In this document: one piece after another, positions 43,968 to 53,058 of the stretch
Position numbering within the stretch: the stretch's first letter is position 1
Layout: each line of letters begins with the position of its first letter
Source of the DNA: Lysobacteraceae bacterium SCN 69-320
Lineage (GTDB): Bacteria; Pseudomonadota; Gammaproteobacteria; Xanthomonadales; Rhodanobacteraceae
Assembly: GCA_001725155.1 (NCBI GenBank)
Contig: MEFP01000001.1
Span: 1 to 64,000 of the forward strand
Direction of reading: 5' to 3'
DNA: 64,000 nucleotides
Position numbers and translations under genes: made by a program
Notes under the pieces: generated by a model
Told to the model about the DNA's origin: nothing
Seen by the model: only the letters and a program-made list of their open reading frames with translations
Database searches by the model: none

Positions 43968-46541
43968 TCATTCGGCCGTTTCGTAGCCGTCGGCGAACAG
44001 GAAGTCGCTGAGCCGGCGCGCGAGGAACACGTCGCTGAACTGGTTGTTGCCGTCGTCGGGTACGAGGTCGGTCTTGCTGCTGCTGAAGACGAGATGGTCG
44101 CCGTCGCCTGAAAGGACGAACTCACTGAACGGTTGCTCATACTCGGCGAACGCGGCGACGGAGCTCAGGCGGCCGCTGTCGCGCTCGTAGAGAAAGTAGC
44201 GATAGGGCAGCGCGGCATGATTTCCTTCGCCGCTATTGGATGCGAACGAATAGAACGCGACGCGGTTGCCGTCATCGGACAGTTTGGGGATGGTGCTGCC
44301 GCCGTTCAGCAGCTGACCGTCGCTGCGCCGATTGATCTGTTCGGTGGTTCCGCTCTGGCGGTCGCGCACGAACGCACGCGAGTAGCTCAGCGGGGTCGCG
44401 CCGGTCAGGTTCAGCGCCACGCTCGTGAATGCCACGTAGCGGCCGTCGCGGGAAAGGTCGCTGGGATAGCTGTCGCCGTCGGGTTCGAGACCGGCGTTGC
44501 CGAGCGTGACCCGCTCCACCGTTTGCCAGAGGCGATCGAAAACGAAGCCGTCGGTGGCGCCGTTGCCGTCGCCGGCGACGAGGTTGCCTGCAAGGCTGCT
44601 GAACAGCAGATAGCGGCCGTCACCCGACAGTTGCCGTACCCAGGAATCCCAGTTGCCGCCGGCCGGATCGGTCGCGCGGCTGGCCAGTACGGTGGCTCCG
44701 CTGTCCATGTCGCGTACGAAGGAGTCGACGAAACCGTTGTTGTCGCCAGTTGTCAGCAGCGGGGAACTGGAAGAGAACGCCACATAGCGGCCGTCATCGG
44801 AGATGCTGAAATTCGTGCCGGACGCGCCGCCCGGAGTGCCTTGCGGAGTCTGGCTGACCATGTCCATCTGCGAGGTGGTTCGGTCGTAGCGGAAAACTTC
44901 GTAGGTTCCACCCGCGGTGCTGGGCGTCAGCGCATCACAGCTGCCGAACACGACGTAGCGGCCGTCGCGGCTGATGCGCGGACTCCTGCTGCTGCAGCTG
45001 GTCGACACGCCGCCGGGACGCCGGCTGATGCGTTGAGTCTGGCCGAGCAGCCGGTCGCGCAGAAAGACGTCGCTGACGCCGTTGAAATCGCCGACGACGA
45101 GATTGTCGGCGTCCGAGCCGAATACGACGTAGCGGCCGTCGGCGCTGACGTCGAACCCGCCGGGCCAGCCGCCGCTGTTGCCGTTGGCGACGGCGGCGGC
45201 CGACCCCGCATAGGGACGGCTCAATCGCTGTCCCGATGTCGTGCCGATATCCATGCGCAGCACGTCGCGCAAGCCGTTGTGATCGTCGTCGAGCAGCCTG
45301 TCGGTGGCCGAACTCGCATATACGACGCTGCCGTTGCCGGAGAAAAAGCCTTCTTCGGTTTCGTCCAGCGGCCGCAGGCCACCGGCGCGGAACGGGACGA
45401 CTGTGGCTTCGCCGGTCGACAGGCTGCGCCGGTAGTGACGGCCGGCTCCGTAGACCGAAGCGCCGGGCAGGCTGCCGTCGCTGGTGTGCATCAACAGCAT
45501 TTGGCCGTCGCGGGAAATGGCCAGGGCGCTGGAATACGCCGAGAGCTGGGCGCCGCCGGGGCCTAGCGTGACGCGACCGACGCTGCCGTCGGCACTGTCG
45601 TAGCGATAGCCGTCGTTGGCGTTGTTGGTGTCGTCGGGGACGCCGGGAAGATAGGCATTGAACAGCACGTAGCGGCCGTCGCCCGACAGCGCCTGAAACG
45701 CCGCCCACGCCATATCGTCGATGCCCGCGCCGGTCGAGTTCACGGTCACGCGCTGCATCGTGCCGGCGGCCGGTTTGCGCAACAGAAGATCCCGCAGATT
45801 GTTGGTATCACCGGCGACCAGGTTGTTGGCCCAGGTGTAGAACAGCACGGCGCTGCCGTCGGCGGAAATCTGCGGCTCGAGGCTGTCGCCGTTGCCGCGG
45901 CGCCCGTCGGCGGATACGGAGATCAGCTCGAAGCTGCCGGTGCTGCGATCCAGTCGGTAGATGTCGCGCAGATCGTTGTCGTCCGCGGCGACGAACGTTG
46001 CGCGGCTGTCGAACACGACGTAGCCGCCGTCGCCGCTCAGGCGTGGATTCGCACTCTCGAACGGCGCCGGCACGAGGCCGACGCGGCTCAGCAGGGTCGT
46101 CGTGCCGTCGCTGCGGTCGCGCAGATAAATCTGGCGTACACCGCTCGTGGCGCCGGGCACGAGGTTGGTCGCCTTCGAGTCGAATACGACGTAGCGGCCG
46201 TCGTCGGACACGCTGCCGACAGATCCGACGTCGCCGTTGGCCTGAGCACCGTCGTTGCCGACGCTGACGCGTTCCAGGGTATCGGTCTGTGCGTCGTGCA
46301 GGAACAGATCGGCACGGCCGTTGGTGTCGCCGGCGACGAGGTTGCTCGCGCGCGAGCTGAACAGCGCGTAGCGGCCGTCGAAGCTGGCGCTGCGCGGCGC
46401 CGAGCTGTCGCCGTTGCTGTCGATGGCGGCGACCAACGTCGTGCGGTTGACGATTTCGAGTTCGGCGGCGCCGACCAGGGCTGGCTGAGCGGCCAGAACC
46501 GTTAAGGTCAGGCAGGTGCGGAAAACACGGACATTATTCAT
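43968..46541 (-). CDS. Secreted 14-repeat TolB-like beta-propeller protein
   Basis: An 857-aa protein with a signal peptide (VRVFRTCLTLTVLAAQPALVGA). The rest is 14 repeats of about 58 residues with the core SxDGRYVxFxSxAxNLVxGDxNGxxDxFxRD, the form of PD40/TolB-like propeller blades. Fourteen equals two seven-bladed propellers. The first and last repeats are complete. The protein ends DFLFADGYETAE; short endings such as FADGFE are, as I recall, a recurrent C-terminal tag in Lysobacterales extracellular proteins. It is secreted or cell-surface. No enzyme motif is seen. Start ATG 46541 is used; a TTG two codons earlier is possible. The DNA repeat of cggccgtcg gives a visible periodicity. Confidence 0.85.
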   Translation of the reverse strand: MNNVRVFRTCLTLTVLAAQPALVGAAELEIVNRTTLVAAIDSNGDSSAPRSASFDGRYALFSSRASNLVAGDTNGRADLFLHDAQTDTLERVSVGNDGAQANGDVGSVGSVSDDGRYVVFDSKATNLVPGATSGVRQIYLRDRSDGTTTLLSRVGLVPAPFESANPRLSGDGGYVVFDSRATFVAADDNDLRDIYRLDRSTGSFELISVSADGRRGNGDSLEPQISADGSAVLFYTWANNLVAGDTNNLRDLLLRKPAAGTMQRVTVNSTGAGIDDMAWAAFQALSGDGRYVLFNAYLPGVPDDTNNANDGYRYDSADGSVGRVTLGPGGAQLSAYSSALAISRDGQMLLMHTSDGSLPGASVYGAGRHYRRSLSTGEATVVPFRAGGLRPLDETEEGFFSGNGSVVYASSATDRLLDDDHNGLRDVLRMDIGTTSGQRLSRPYAGSAAAVANGNSGGWPGGFDVSADGRYVVFGSDADNLVVGDFNGVSDVFLRDRLLGQTQRISRRPGGVSTSCSSRSPRISRDGRYVVFGSCDALTPSTAGGTYEVFRYDRTTSQMDMVSQTPQGTPGGASGTNFSISDDGRYVAFSSSSPLLTTGDNNGFVDSFVRDMDSGATVLASRATDPAGGNWDSWVRQLSGDGRYLLFSSLAGNLVAGDGNGATDGFVFDRLWQTVERVTLGNAGLEPDGDSYPSDLSRDGRYVAFTSVALNLTGATPLSYSRAFVRDRQSGTTEQINRRSDGQLLNGGSTIPKLSDDGNRVAFYSFASNSGEGNHAALPYRYFLYERDSGRLSSVAAFAEYEQPFSEFVLSGDGDHLVFSSSKTDLVPDDGNNQFSDVFLARRLSDFLFADGYETAE

Positions 46542-46575
46542 GAGCAACCAGTACGCAAAACCGCGCGCGGCGTGA

Positions 46576-47124
46576 TCAGCGGCGTCGCGGCAGCGAAGCC
46601 AGGAAGGGTTCGGAGCAGCCCTTGATCTCGATGCGGCGCTCGTCGATGTGCGTGGCGTAGACGATGCGGCCCTTGACCATGCCGACGATGATCCCGGCCA
46701 GCATCAGCACGATGCCGGCGAGCGAAGCCGCTCCGCTGGACTGGCCGATGCCGGTCACGATCAGCGCGATGCCGGCCAATGCCGCGATCCAGCTGCCGAG
46801 AATGACATTGCGGCGCAAGACGAGGTGTCCGGCGCACAGGCCCGGATGCAGCTTCACGCTCTTGCGCGCGATCAGCGCGACGATCAGGTAGATCAGCGGA
46901 CTCAAGAGGATCAGCACATACAGCCAGGGCGTGTGCCAGTACAGGGTGCGTTCCTTGATCGGCTCGGCGGCGTCGGCGTTGCAGCGGACGCAACGCGGCG
47001 GCAGTTCGGCATCCGGCACCAGTACGACGGTATTGCCTTCGCGCCGGATCGCGGATGCGTCGTCGCTGACCGTGGCGCGTGTGACGACGCGCGCCTGCGG
47101 CGGCGCGTACGGATTGTGCGACAT
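46576..47124 (-). CDS. Membrane protein with N-terminal NPYAPP motif
   Basis: A 182-aa protein of unknown function. It starts MSHNPYAPPQARV, a sequence found at the N-terminus of many small membrane proteins in Lysobacterales and planctomycetes. A cytoplasmic part carries one CxxC pair (PPRCVRCNADA), possibly metal-binding. Four membrane helices follow in two pairs: WLYVLILLSPLIYLIVALIA, and GSWIAALAGIALIVTGIG with SLAGIVLMLAGIIVGMV. The C-terminal tail (HIDERRIEIKGCSEPFL) resembles the membrane-domain tail of similar proteins. It lies downstream of the E2 gene by 79 bases and may be read through from that operon. Confidence 0.75.
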   Translation of the reverse strand: MSHNPYAPPQARVVTRATVSDDASAIRREGNTVVLVPDAELPPRCVRCNADAAEPIKERTLYWHTPWLYVLILLSPLIYLIVALIARKSVKLHPGLCAGHLVLRRNVILGSWIAALAGIALIVTGIGQSSGAASLAGIVLMLAGIIVGMVKGRIVYATHIDERRIEIKGCSEPFLASLPRRR

Positions 47125-47203
47125 GAAACTCCCCCGAATTCCGATGGCCGGGGGAGGCTAGCAGTGGCCGCGCCGCCACGCCAGCGGCGCGGCCCGCACC
47201 GAA

Positions 47204-48628
47204 TCAGGTCGCCAGCGCGAGATCGTCGAGCATCGCCTTGAGGAAGCGCGCCGCCTCGCCGCCGGTCGCGGCGCGGTGGTCGAAGGTCAGCGACAGCGGC
47301 ATCAGGCGGTGCGTTTCCACGCCGCCGATGACCGGCACGAGTTCGTGGCGCAGCTTGCCCGCCGCGACGATCGCGACGCAGGGCGGCACGACGACGGGCG
47401 TTGCATAGCGGCCGGCGAACACGCCGAAGTTGGACAGGGAAATCGTATAGCCCTTGAGTTCGTCAGGCGGAATGCTGCGACTCTTGACCGCATCGCGCAG
47501 GCGATTGATCGCCTGGCGCAGGCCGGCCGCATCGAGCACGTCGGCATTGCGCAGCGCCGGCACGAACAGGCCGTCCTCGGTGTCCACGGCGATGCCGACG
47601 TCGACGTGCGGATGCAGGGTGCGCGTGAGGTTGTCGCCGTCGAACCAGGCATTCAGCGCGGGCACGGTCTTGCAGGCGCGTACGAGCGCGCGCAGCAGGC
47701 GCACGGTGATGTCGTTGCCCGGCAGCCAGGCGTGCAGGTCGGCGTCGTCGCACAGCGTGGTCGGCACGACCTTGGCGTGGGCGTCGGCCATGACGCGCGC
47801 CATGTTGCGGCGCACGCCCTTGAGCTGTTCGGGCTGGCCCAGCACCGGTGCGGCGCCCGGCGGCGCCGTGCGCATGGGCTGGCCGGAAGCCGACAGGGTC
47901 GTGCGCTGCGGCGCGGCGGCAGCGGCCGGTGCGGCTGCTGCAGCGACCGGTGCCGCGACCGGTGCGGGTGCGGGGGCGGGCGCGGCGCCGATACGCGCGC
48001 TGCCGCGGCTCGCCGCGTCCTTGACGTCGTTCATCGTGACCACGCCGCCGGCGCCGCTCGGCGCGACGCGCGCGAGATCCACGCCGAGCTTCTTGGCCAG
48101 CGCGCGCACGGCCGGCATGGCCTTGACCCCGCCGACGGAGATGGCCTGTTCGGCGACGACACGGTCGCTGGCTTCCATCGCGCCGACGACGGTGCCGGCG
48201 TCCTCGCGCGGCTTGGCCTGGCCGCTCCTGATCTCGCCGCCTTCGTCGGAGGCGATGACCTTGTCCGTTGCGTGCGACGGCACCGGTTCGCCGGCGCCCT
48301 TGGGCAGTGCGGGTTCGGGCGCCTTGGCCGGCGCGCCGTGGTGGTGGCCGGTGTCCTGCGCCTCGGCGCGCTGCGGCAGATTCGGATCGAGTTCGATCTC
48401 CACGAGTGCCGCGCCGGTGTTGATGACGTCGCCGTTCCTGCCGTGCAGCCTGACGACCTTGCCGGAGAACGGCGAGGGCACCTCGACCACGGCCTTGGCC
48501 GTTTCCATCGACACGAGCGGCGCGTCCAGGCGCACGACCTCGCCTTCCTTGACGGCCCACTCGACGATCGTGGCGTCGGGCAGTCCCTCGCCGAGATCGG
48601 GCAGGAAAAATGTCTTGATCGTGCTCAT
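47204..48628 (-). CDS. bkdB: Branched-chain 2-oxoacid dehydrogenase E2 (lipoamide acyltransferase)
   Basis: A 474-aa E2 component. The lipoyl domain (residues 5-80) has the lipoylation lysine in VSMETAKAVVEVPS. An E3/E1-binding domain (AMPAVRALAKKLGVDLARVAPSG) and an alanine-rich linker follow. The catalytic domain ends with LSLTFDHRAATGGEAARFLK, containing the active His of DHRxxxGG. The enzyme is one core of the complex that makes branched acyl-CoA from leucine, isoleucine and valine 2-oxoacids. Assignment to the branched-chain type rather than pyruvate rests on the neighbouring E1 alpha/beta architecture. No E3 gene is in the window, so it uses a dihydrolipoamide dehydrogenase from elsewhere. 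Confidence 0.93.
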   Translation of the reverse strand: MSTIKTFFLPDLGEGLPDATIVEWAVKEGEVVRLDAPLVSMETAKAVVEVPSPFSGKVVRLHGRNGDVINTGAALVEIELDPNLPQRAEAQDTGHHHGAPAKAPEPALPKGAGEPVPSHATDKVIASDEGGEIRSGQAKPREDAGTVVGAMEASDRVVAEQAISVGGVKAMPAVRALAKKLGVDLARVAPSGAGGVVTMNDVKDAASRGSARIGAAPAPAPAPVAAPVAAAAAPAAAAAPQRTTLSASGQPMRTAPPGAAPVLGQPEQLKGVRRNMARVMADAHAKVVPTTLCDDADLHAWLPGNDITVRLLRALVRACKTVPALNAWFDGDNLTRTLHPHVDVGIAVDTEDGLFVPALRNADVLDAAGLRQAINRLRDAVKSRSIPPDELKGYTISLSNFGVFAGRYATPVVVPPCVAIVAAGKLRHELVPVIGGVETHRLMPLSLTFDHRAATGGEAARFLKAMLDDLALAT

Positions 48629-48763
48629 GCGTCGCCTCGTTCCTGTGCCGTAGGTGCAGCGCGCGGCCGCAGCCGGCCCGGCGCTGTTCGTGAGTCAAGG
48701 GGTTCGCCTTGCGACGGCGCGGCCGGCGCAGGGTTCGATGAAGAAGAAAAACGACGCATGGCC

Positions 48764-49117
48764 TCAGCCCGCCGCCGTGTCGCCGTCGATGCGCAGATCG
48801 CGCGCCGGCAGCCAGCCCTGTTCGCCGCGCGCGTCCTCGGCCCACCACCAGCCGCCCGCCTGTTCGATCAGGCGCACGCGCTGGCCCCTGTCGGCGTCGA
48901 GTTCGCGCGCGCTGTAGTCGCGAGCGGCGACGACGTCGCCCTGGTCGCCGTCGAGAAAGCTTTCATGCACCCAGCCGCTGCGGCCGGCCGCGTCGGTGGC
49001 CCAGAGAAATTCGGGCCATTCCGTGTCGCGCGTGCCGACCTGCACGCGCTCGCCGCGCGCGAAGCGCACGGGATCGTGGTACTGCGTGCGGTAGTCGCGC
49101 AGCAGCACGGCGTTCAC
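48764..49117 (-). CDS. Small protein of two SH3-like domains inside the dehydrogenase operon
   Basis: A 117-aa protein whose two halves both resemble bacterial/eukaryotic-type SH3 repeats: residues 5-55 (ALLRDYRTQY-like start, GRSGWVHESFLDG) and 62-110 (AARDYSARELDADRGQRVRL then GWWWAEDARGEQGWLPARDL). It starts with GTG at 49117, immediately behind the E1 beta stop (49119) with a 1-base-scale overlap; the two are plainly one operon. No signal peptide is present. Its place between E1 beta and E2 suggests a part in complex assembly or regulation, but no SH3 component of this complex is known to me. Confidence 0.85.
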   Translation of the reverse strand: MNAVLLRDYRTQYHDPVRFARGERVQVGTRDTEWPEFLWATDAAGRSGWVHESFLDGDQGDVVAARDYSARELDADRGQRVRLIEQAGGWWWAEDARGEQGWLPARDLRIDGDTAAG

Positions 49118-49118
49118 C

Positions 49119-50099
49119 TCAGCTCGCCGCCAGCGTGCGCTTGGCCGCGGCGACGATGCGCTCGACGCTGGGCAGGTATTTCATTTCCAGGCGGAACAGC
49201 GGAATGTGCGTGTCGTAGCCGGTCACGCGCTCCACCGGCGCGACGAGGTCATACATCGCGTGTTCGGCCAGGCGCGCGGCGACTTCGGCGCCGAAGCCGG
49301 CCGTACGCGGCGCTTCGTGCACGATGACGCAGCGGCCGGTCTTCTTCACCGATTCGTGGATCGTGTCGAAGTCCAGCGGCTTCAGGGTCGCGACGTCGAT
49401 GACTTCGGCGCTGATGCCGTCCTTCGCGAGCGCGTCGGCCGCTTCCAGCGCTTCCTTGACCTGCGCGCCCCAGGTCACCAGGGTCACGTCGCTGCCGTCG
49501 CGCAGCACGAAGCAGACGTCCAGCGGCAAGGCTTCGCCGTCGTCGGCGACTTCTTCCTTGTACTGGCGGTAGATGCGCTTGGGCTCGAAGAAGATCACCG
49601 GGTCCGGATCGCGGATCGCCGCGAGCAGCAGGCCGTAGGCGCGCGACGGCGACGACGGCATCACCACGCGCAGGCCCGGCACGTTGGTGAAGGTGGATTC
49701 GTTGGCCTCGGAATGGTGTTCCGGCGCGCGGATGCCGCCGCCCCAGGGCACGCGCAGCACGAGCGGGCAGGTCAGGCGTCCGCGCGTGCGCGTGCGGAAG
49801 CGCGCCGCGTGGCAGACGATGTGGTCGACCATGGGGTAGACGAAGCCGTCGAACTGCGCCTCGGCGATCGGCTTCATGCCCTGTGCGGCCATGCCGACGG
49901 CGATGCCGGCGATCGTGGTCTCGTCCAGCGGCGTGTCGAGCACGCGCAGCGGGCCGAACTTGTCGCTGAGGCCGACCGTCGCGCGGAACACGCCGCCGTT
50001 GACGCCGACGTCTTCGCCGAGCACGACGACCGAAGGATCCTTGGCCATCTCGTGCGCCATGGCCATGGTCAGGGCTTCGATCAGGGTTACTTGCGCCAT
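49119..50099 (-). CDS. Branched-chain 2-oxoacid dehydrogenase E1 beta
   Basis: A 326-aa E1 beta subunit. Typical segments are VTLIEALTMAMAHEMAKDPSVVVLGEDVG (core motif LGEDVG), GVFRATVGLSDKFGP, DTPLDETTIAGIAVGMA, RVPWGGGIRAPEHHSE and RAYGLLLAAIRDPDPVIFFE. With E1 alpha it forms the alpha2beta2 thiamine enzyme. Start at 50099 (MAQVTLIEAL) is taken; an ATG 18 bases upstream is less likely. A gap of 213 bases separates it from the E1 alpha stop, unusually long within an operon, and contains a perfect 26-bp palindrome. Confidence 0.95.
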   Translation of the reverse strand: MAQVTLIEALTMAMAHEMAKDPSVVVLGEDVGVNGGVFRATVGLSDKFGPLRVLDTPLDETTIAGIAVGMAAQGMKPIAEAQFDGFVYPMVDHIVCHAARFRTRTRGRLTCPLVLRVPWGGGIRAPEHHSEANESTFTNVPGLRVVMPSSPSRAYGLLLAAIRDPDPVIFFEPKRIYRQYKEEVADDGEALPLDVCFVLRDGSDVTLVTWGAQVKEALEAADALAKDGISAEVIDVATLKPLDFDTIHESVKKTGRCVIVHEAPRTAGFGAEVAARLAEHAMYDLVAPVERVTGYDTHIPLFRLEMKYLPSVERIVAAAKRTLAAS

Positions 50100-50134
50100 G
50101 AAAAACGCTCCCGCCAAAAGTGTATGTATGTATT

Positions 50135-50160
50135 CCTCTGCCGCGCCGGCGCGGCAGAGG
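50135..50160. other. Perfect 26-bp palindrome between E1 alpha and E1 beta
   Basis: CCTCTGCCGCGCC (50135-50147) is followed at once by its complement (50148-50160). In the transcript it forms a hairpin of up to 13 bp upstream of the E1 beta ribosome site. It may adjust expression of the distal genes, or be a REP-like element: a pyrimidine-rich block ccctcacccgaaccccctcc lies close at 50257-50276. Confidence 0.55.
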
Positions 50161-50312
50161 GGCGGGTGGGGGACGAGCGGCGGCGGGCTGCGGCGCGCCG
50201 GTTTCGCGATGAATCCGCCGCGACAACCGATGGCCGAGGTTCGCCGGTGACTTCTTCCCTCACCCGAACCCCCTCCGCCGGCGCATTGGCACGGTGGAGA
50301 GGGCTTGCCGCA

Positions 50313-51395
50313 TCAGTGTTTGCGCGCCTGCTCCAGTTCCAGCACCTGCGCGCGCTGTTCCTGCAGGTCGGCCGGCAATTCCGCATAGACGTAGTCGAAC
50401 ATCGCCTCGACCGGCTGCACCTTGGTTTCAAGGTAGGCGTTGACCTCGACGTCGACGATCTTCTCGCACTCGGCCTTCCAGGTTTCCTCGTGCTTGTCGC
50501 TCCAGGCGTTCTGCGCGACGAGGTAGTTGCGCAGGCGCTTCAGCGGCTCGCGCTCCCAGGCGGATTTGACTTCGGCGTCGGGGCGGTAGCGGCGCGCGTC
50601 GTCGGCCGTGGTGTGGTCGGACAGGCGATAGGTGACCGCTTCGATGACCATGCCGCCGTGGCCGTGGCGCGCGCGCTTGATCGCGTAGTCCATGGCCGTG
50701 CGCATCGCGATCAGGTCGTTGCCGTCGACCTGCAGGCATTCCAGGCCCGCGGCGATGCCCTTCTGCGCAAGCGTCTTGGCGCCGGTCTGGGCCGAGCGCG
50801 GCACCGAGATCGCCCACTGGTTGTTCACGATGACGCTGACGTAGGGCAGGGTCTGCGCGCCGGCCATGTTGATGGCCGAGTAGAAGTCGGCCTTGGACGA
50901 GCCGCCGTCGCCGACCACGCTGACCGCCACGCGCGGCTCCTTGCGGATCTTGAACGCCATCGCCGCGCCGGCCGCGTGCAGGCACTGCGTCGCGATCGGC
51001 ACGCACCAGGGGAAGTCGTGCGCCGGACCGGAGAAGTCGTTGCCGCGCTCGTCGCCGCCCCAGTACATCAGCACTTCGCGCGGCTTCACGCCGCGCACGA
51101 ACTGGGCGCCGTATTCGCGGTACATCGGCGCGAACACGTCGTCGATGTGCATGGCCGAGCCGATCGCGACGTGGGCCGCCTCGTGGCCGAGGCAGGAGGC
51201 ATAGGTGCCGAGCTTGCCGGTGCGCTGCAGCGCGACGGCCTTGCCGTCGAACACGCGCACGAAGCTCATGGTCTTGTACAGCTCCACGAGCTGGCGCGTG
51301 TCGCGCGCGAACTCGGGCAGGTCGTTGCGGACGAGCTTGCCGTCCGCGTCGAGGTATTGCAGGTATTCGATTTCGAAGCTGGCGGCGATGGACAC
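50313..51395 (-). CDS. Branched-chain 2-oxoacid dehydrogenase E1 alpha
   Basis: A 360-aa thiamine diphosphate-binding subunit. The diagnostic TPP motif is present, from GDGGSSKADFYSAIN to VIVNNQWAIS (GDG...NN). GLYRTMRFVR-like VELYKTMSFVRVFD, GHEAAHVAIGSAMH and DDARRYRPDAEV are typical of 2-oxoisovalerate dehydrogenases. Start is GTG 51395 (VSIAASFEIEYLQYLD) behind a good GGAGG; the upstream frame to 51548 is low-complexity. The gene is divergent from kynA with a 278-base promoter region. In Lysobacterales iso-branched fatty acids are abundant, so primer supply is a likely role. Confidence 0.94.
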   Translation of the reverse strand: MSIAASFEIEYLQYLDADGKLVRNDLPEFARDTRQLVELYKTMSFVRVFDGKAVALQRTGKLGTYASCLGHEAAHVAIGSAMHIDDVFAPMYREYGAQFVRGVKPREVLMYWGGDERGNDFSGPAHDFPWCVPIATQCLHAAGAAMAFKIRKEPRVAVSVVGDGGSSKADFYSAINMAGAQTLPYVSVIVNNQWAISVPRSAQTGAKTLAQKGIAAGLECLQVDGNDLIAMRTAMDYAIKRARHGHGGMVIEAVTYRLSDHTTADDARRYRPDAEVKSAWEREPLKRLRNYLVAQNAWSDKHEETWKAECEKIVDVEVNAYLETKVQPVEAMFDYVYAELPADLQEQRAQVLELEQARKH

Positions 51396-51673
51396 GAAAG
51401 CCTCCGCAGATCTGGTGCAAAAACGAACGCACAGCGGCAATTGCCGGCAGGAACGCGGCGGCGCAGGGCCGCCGGGTCGTTGACCGGAGTGGGCGCAGAT
51501 CCAGTGCTGCGACGGACCACGCCGGTCGAGGGGCTGCCTAGATAGCAAGGCGACCGCGGCGAAGCAAGTTCGGGCGCAGCAATGCTACGGCGTTTGCGCC
51601 CGCAACGGCCCGGCATCATAGCCGGCCCGGCCGTTACGATGGCGTATGCTTGCCCGGATTCCCTGGGGCAGTC

Positions 51674-52531
51674 GTGACCGTGACCGATACGATCAAGCGA
51701 GAACTCGAAGCCGGCATCACCACCGATCTGAAGGACCGGGTCAGCTACGGCGGCTACCTGCAGCTGGACACCCTGCTGTCGGCGCAGCTGCCGCTGTCGC
51801 AGCCGGAACACCACGACGAACTGCTGTTCATCATCCAGCACCAGACCTCCGAGCTCTGGATGAAGCTGATCATCCACGAGCTCAAGGCGGCGATCGCGCA
51901 TCTGGCCGCCGACGAGGTGGACCCGAGCCTCAAGATCCTCGCCCGGGTCAAGCAGATCCAGCGCCAGCTGTTCGAGCAGTGGGCCGTGCTGGAGACCCTG
52001 ACCCCGTCGGAATACCTGCAGTTCCGCCACGTGCTCGGCCCGGCCTCGGGCTTCCAGTCGCACCAGTACCGCACGATCGAGTTCCTGCTCGGCAACAAGA
52101 ACGCCGACATGATCGCGGTGTTCGCCCACGCGCCGGCGCTGCAGGCGCAGCTGCGCGAGGCGCTGAACGCGCCCAGCCTCTACGATGAATTCCTGCGCCA
52201 CCTCGCCCGCCAGGGCCATGCGGTGCCGGCCGACTGCGTCGAGCGCGACTGGTCGCAGCCCTACCAGCGTCACCCCGAACTCGTGACCGTGTTCCGCCAC
52301 ATCTACGAGCACACCGACCAGCACTGGTCGGCCTATCACCTGTGCGAGCAGCTGGTCGACGTGGAAGAGAGCTTCCAGCTCTGGCGTTTCCGTCACATGA
52401 AGACCGTCGAGCGCATCATCGGCTTCCGCCGCGGCACCGGCGGCTCCTCGGGCGTGGCTTTCCTCAAACGCGCGTTGGAGCTGACGTTCTTCCCGGAGCT
52501 GTTCGAAGTGCGCACGGTGATCGGGACGTAG
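51674..52531 (+). CDS. kynA: Tryptophan 2,3-dioxygenase
   Basis: A haem enzyme opening the indole ring of tryptophan to N-formylkynurenine. The family N-terminal motif ([15 protein letters not shown]) and the haem/substrate segments [27 protein letters not shown] and [13 protein letters not shown] are complete. 285 aa from the GTG at 51674; a TTG at 51650 or GTG at 51680 are alternatives. The next genes of tryptophan degradation are not present. It faces away from the dehydrogenase operon, sharing the promoter region. Confidence 0.94.
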   Translation: MTVTDTIKRELEAGITTDLKDRVSYGGYLQLDTLLSAQLPLSQPEHHDELLFIIQHQTSELWMKLIIHELKAAIAHLAADEVDPSLKILARVKQIQRQLFEQWAVLETLTPSEYLQFRHVLGPASGFQSHQYRTIEFLLGNKNADMIAVFAHAPALQAQLREALNAPSLYDEFLRHLARQGHAVPADCVERDWSQPYQRHPELVTVFRHIYEHTDQHWSAYHLCEQLVDVEESFQLWRFRHMKTVERIIGFRRGTGGSSGVAFLKRALELTFFPELFEVRTVIGT

Positions 52532-53058
52532 AACGTCTGACGGATATTGAAACCAGCGAATTCCGCTGCCTTCAAGCCCTCCCCTTCAAGGGGAGGGTTG
52601 GGTGGGGATGGGGTTTGCAAGCGCAGCGCGGCTACTGTGCTCTGCCGTTCTGTTGCACAAGACGGTTGGGCGAACGAAGACCGCGCCCAGCAACCCCATC
52701 CCCATCCCGGCCTTCCCCTTGAAGGGGAAGGGGAAAATCGAACACGGCACGGCTCCTGCTGTGCAGCTCCGGCGCCCCGTTGCGAACCTCGCGACAACTC
52801 CCGAACGCTTACTTCACCCGCATTCGCCCACCTCGTCGATTCAGCAAAACTCCGACCGCCAAAGCCGCGCTCCGACGTGCTCCGGCAGAGGTCTCGGCGG
52901 TGCCCGAAATGACGCGCCGCAACAATTTTCCGGGTTTGACTCCGGCCCCGGGCTGCGGTTACACCTGCGCCGCTTTGCACGGCGTTCTGGCGGTCTAGTC
53001 CCCTGCGGACGTGCAGTGGCATCCATATCCATTCCAGCCACGTCCCAAGGGGAAACCG
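52532..53058. other. Gene-free gap with paired REP-like repeats before POT1
   Basis: No gene is supported in these 527 bases between kynA and the first POT gene. Two REP-like elements stand in opposite orientation at 52577-52616 and 52691-52733; nothing else is recognised. The last 50 bases carry the POT1 ribosome site. Confidence 0.6.
52577..52733. repeat. Inverted pair of REP-like elements
   Basis: Copy A, ccctccccttcaaggggaggg (52577-52597), is palindromic with 10-bp arms and is followed by ttgggtggggatggggttt. Copy B is inverted: ccccatccccatcccgg precedes the palindrome ccttccccttgaaggggaagg (52711-52731). The two copies bound a 74-base spacer. Pairs like this are a form of BIME commonly dispersed in this order; a genome-wide copy count was not possible. 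Confidence 0.75.

Noticed and set aside
43968-46541. Regular spacing of a short repeated sequence (CRISPR-like periodicity)
   Set aside because: The period of about 175 bases and the DGRY coding motif show it is due to protein repeats; no direct repeat/spacer array or cas gene exists in the window.
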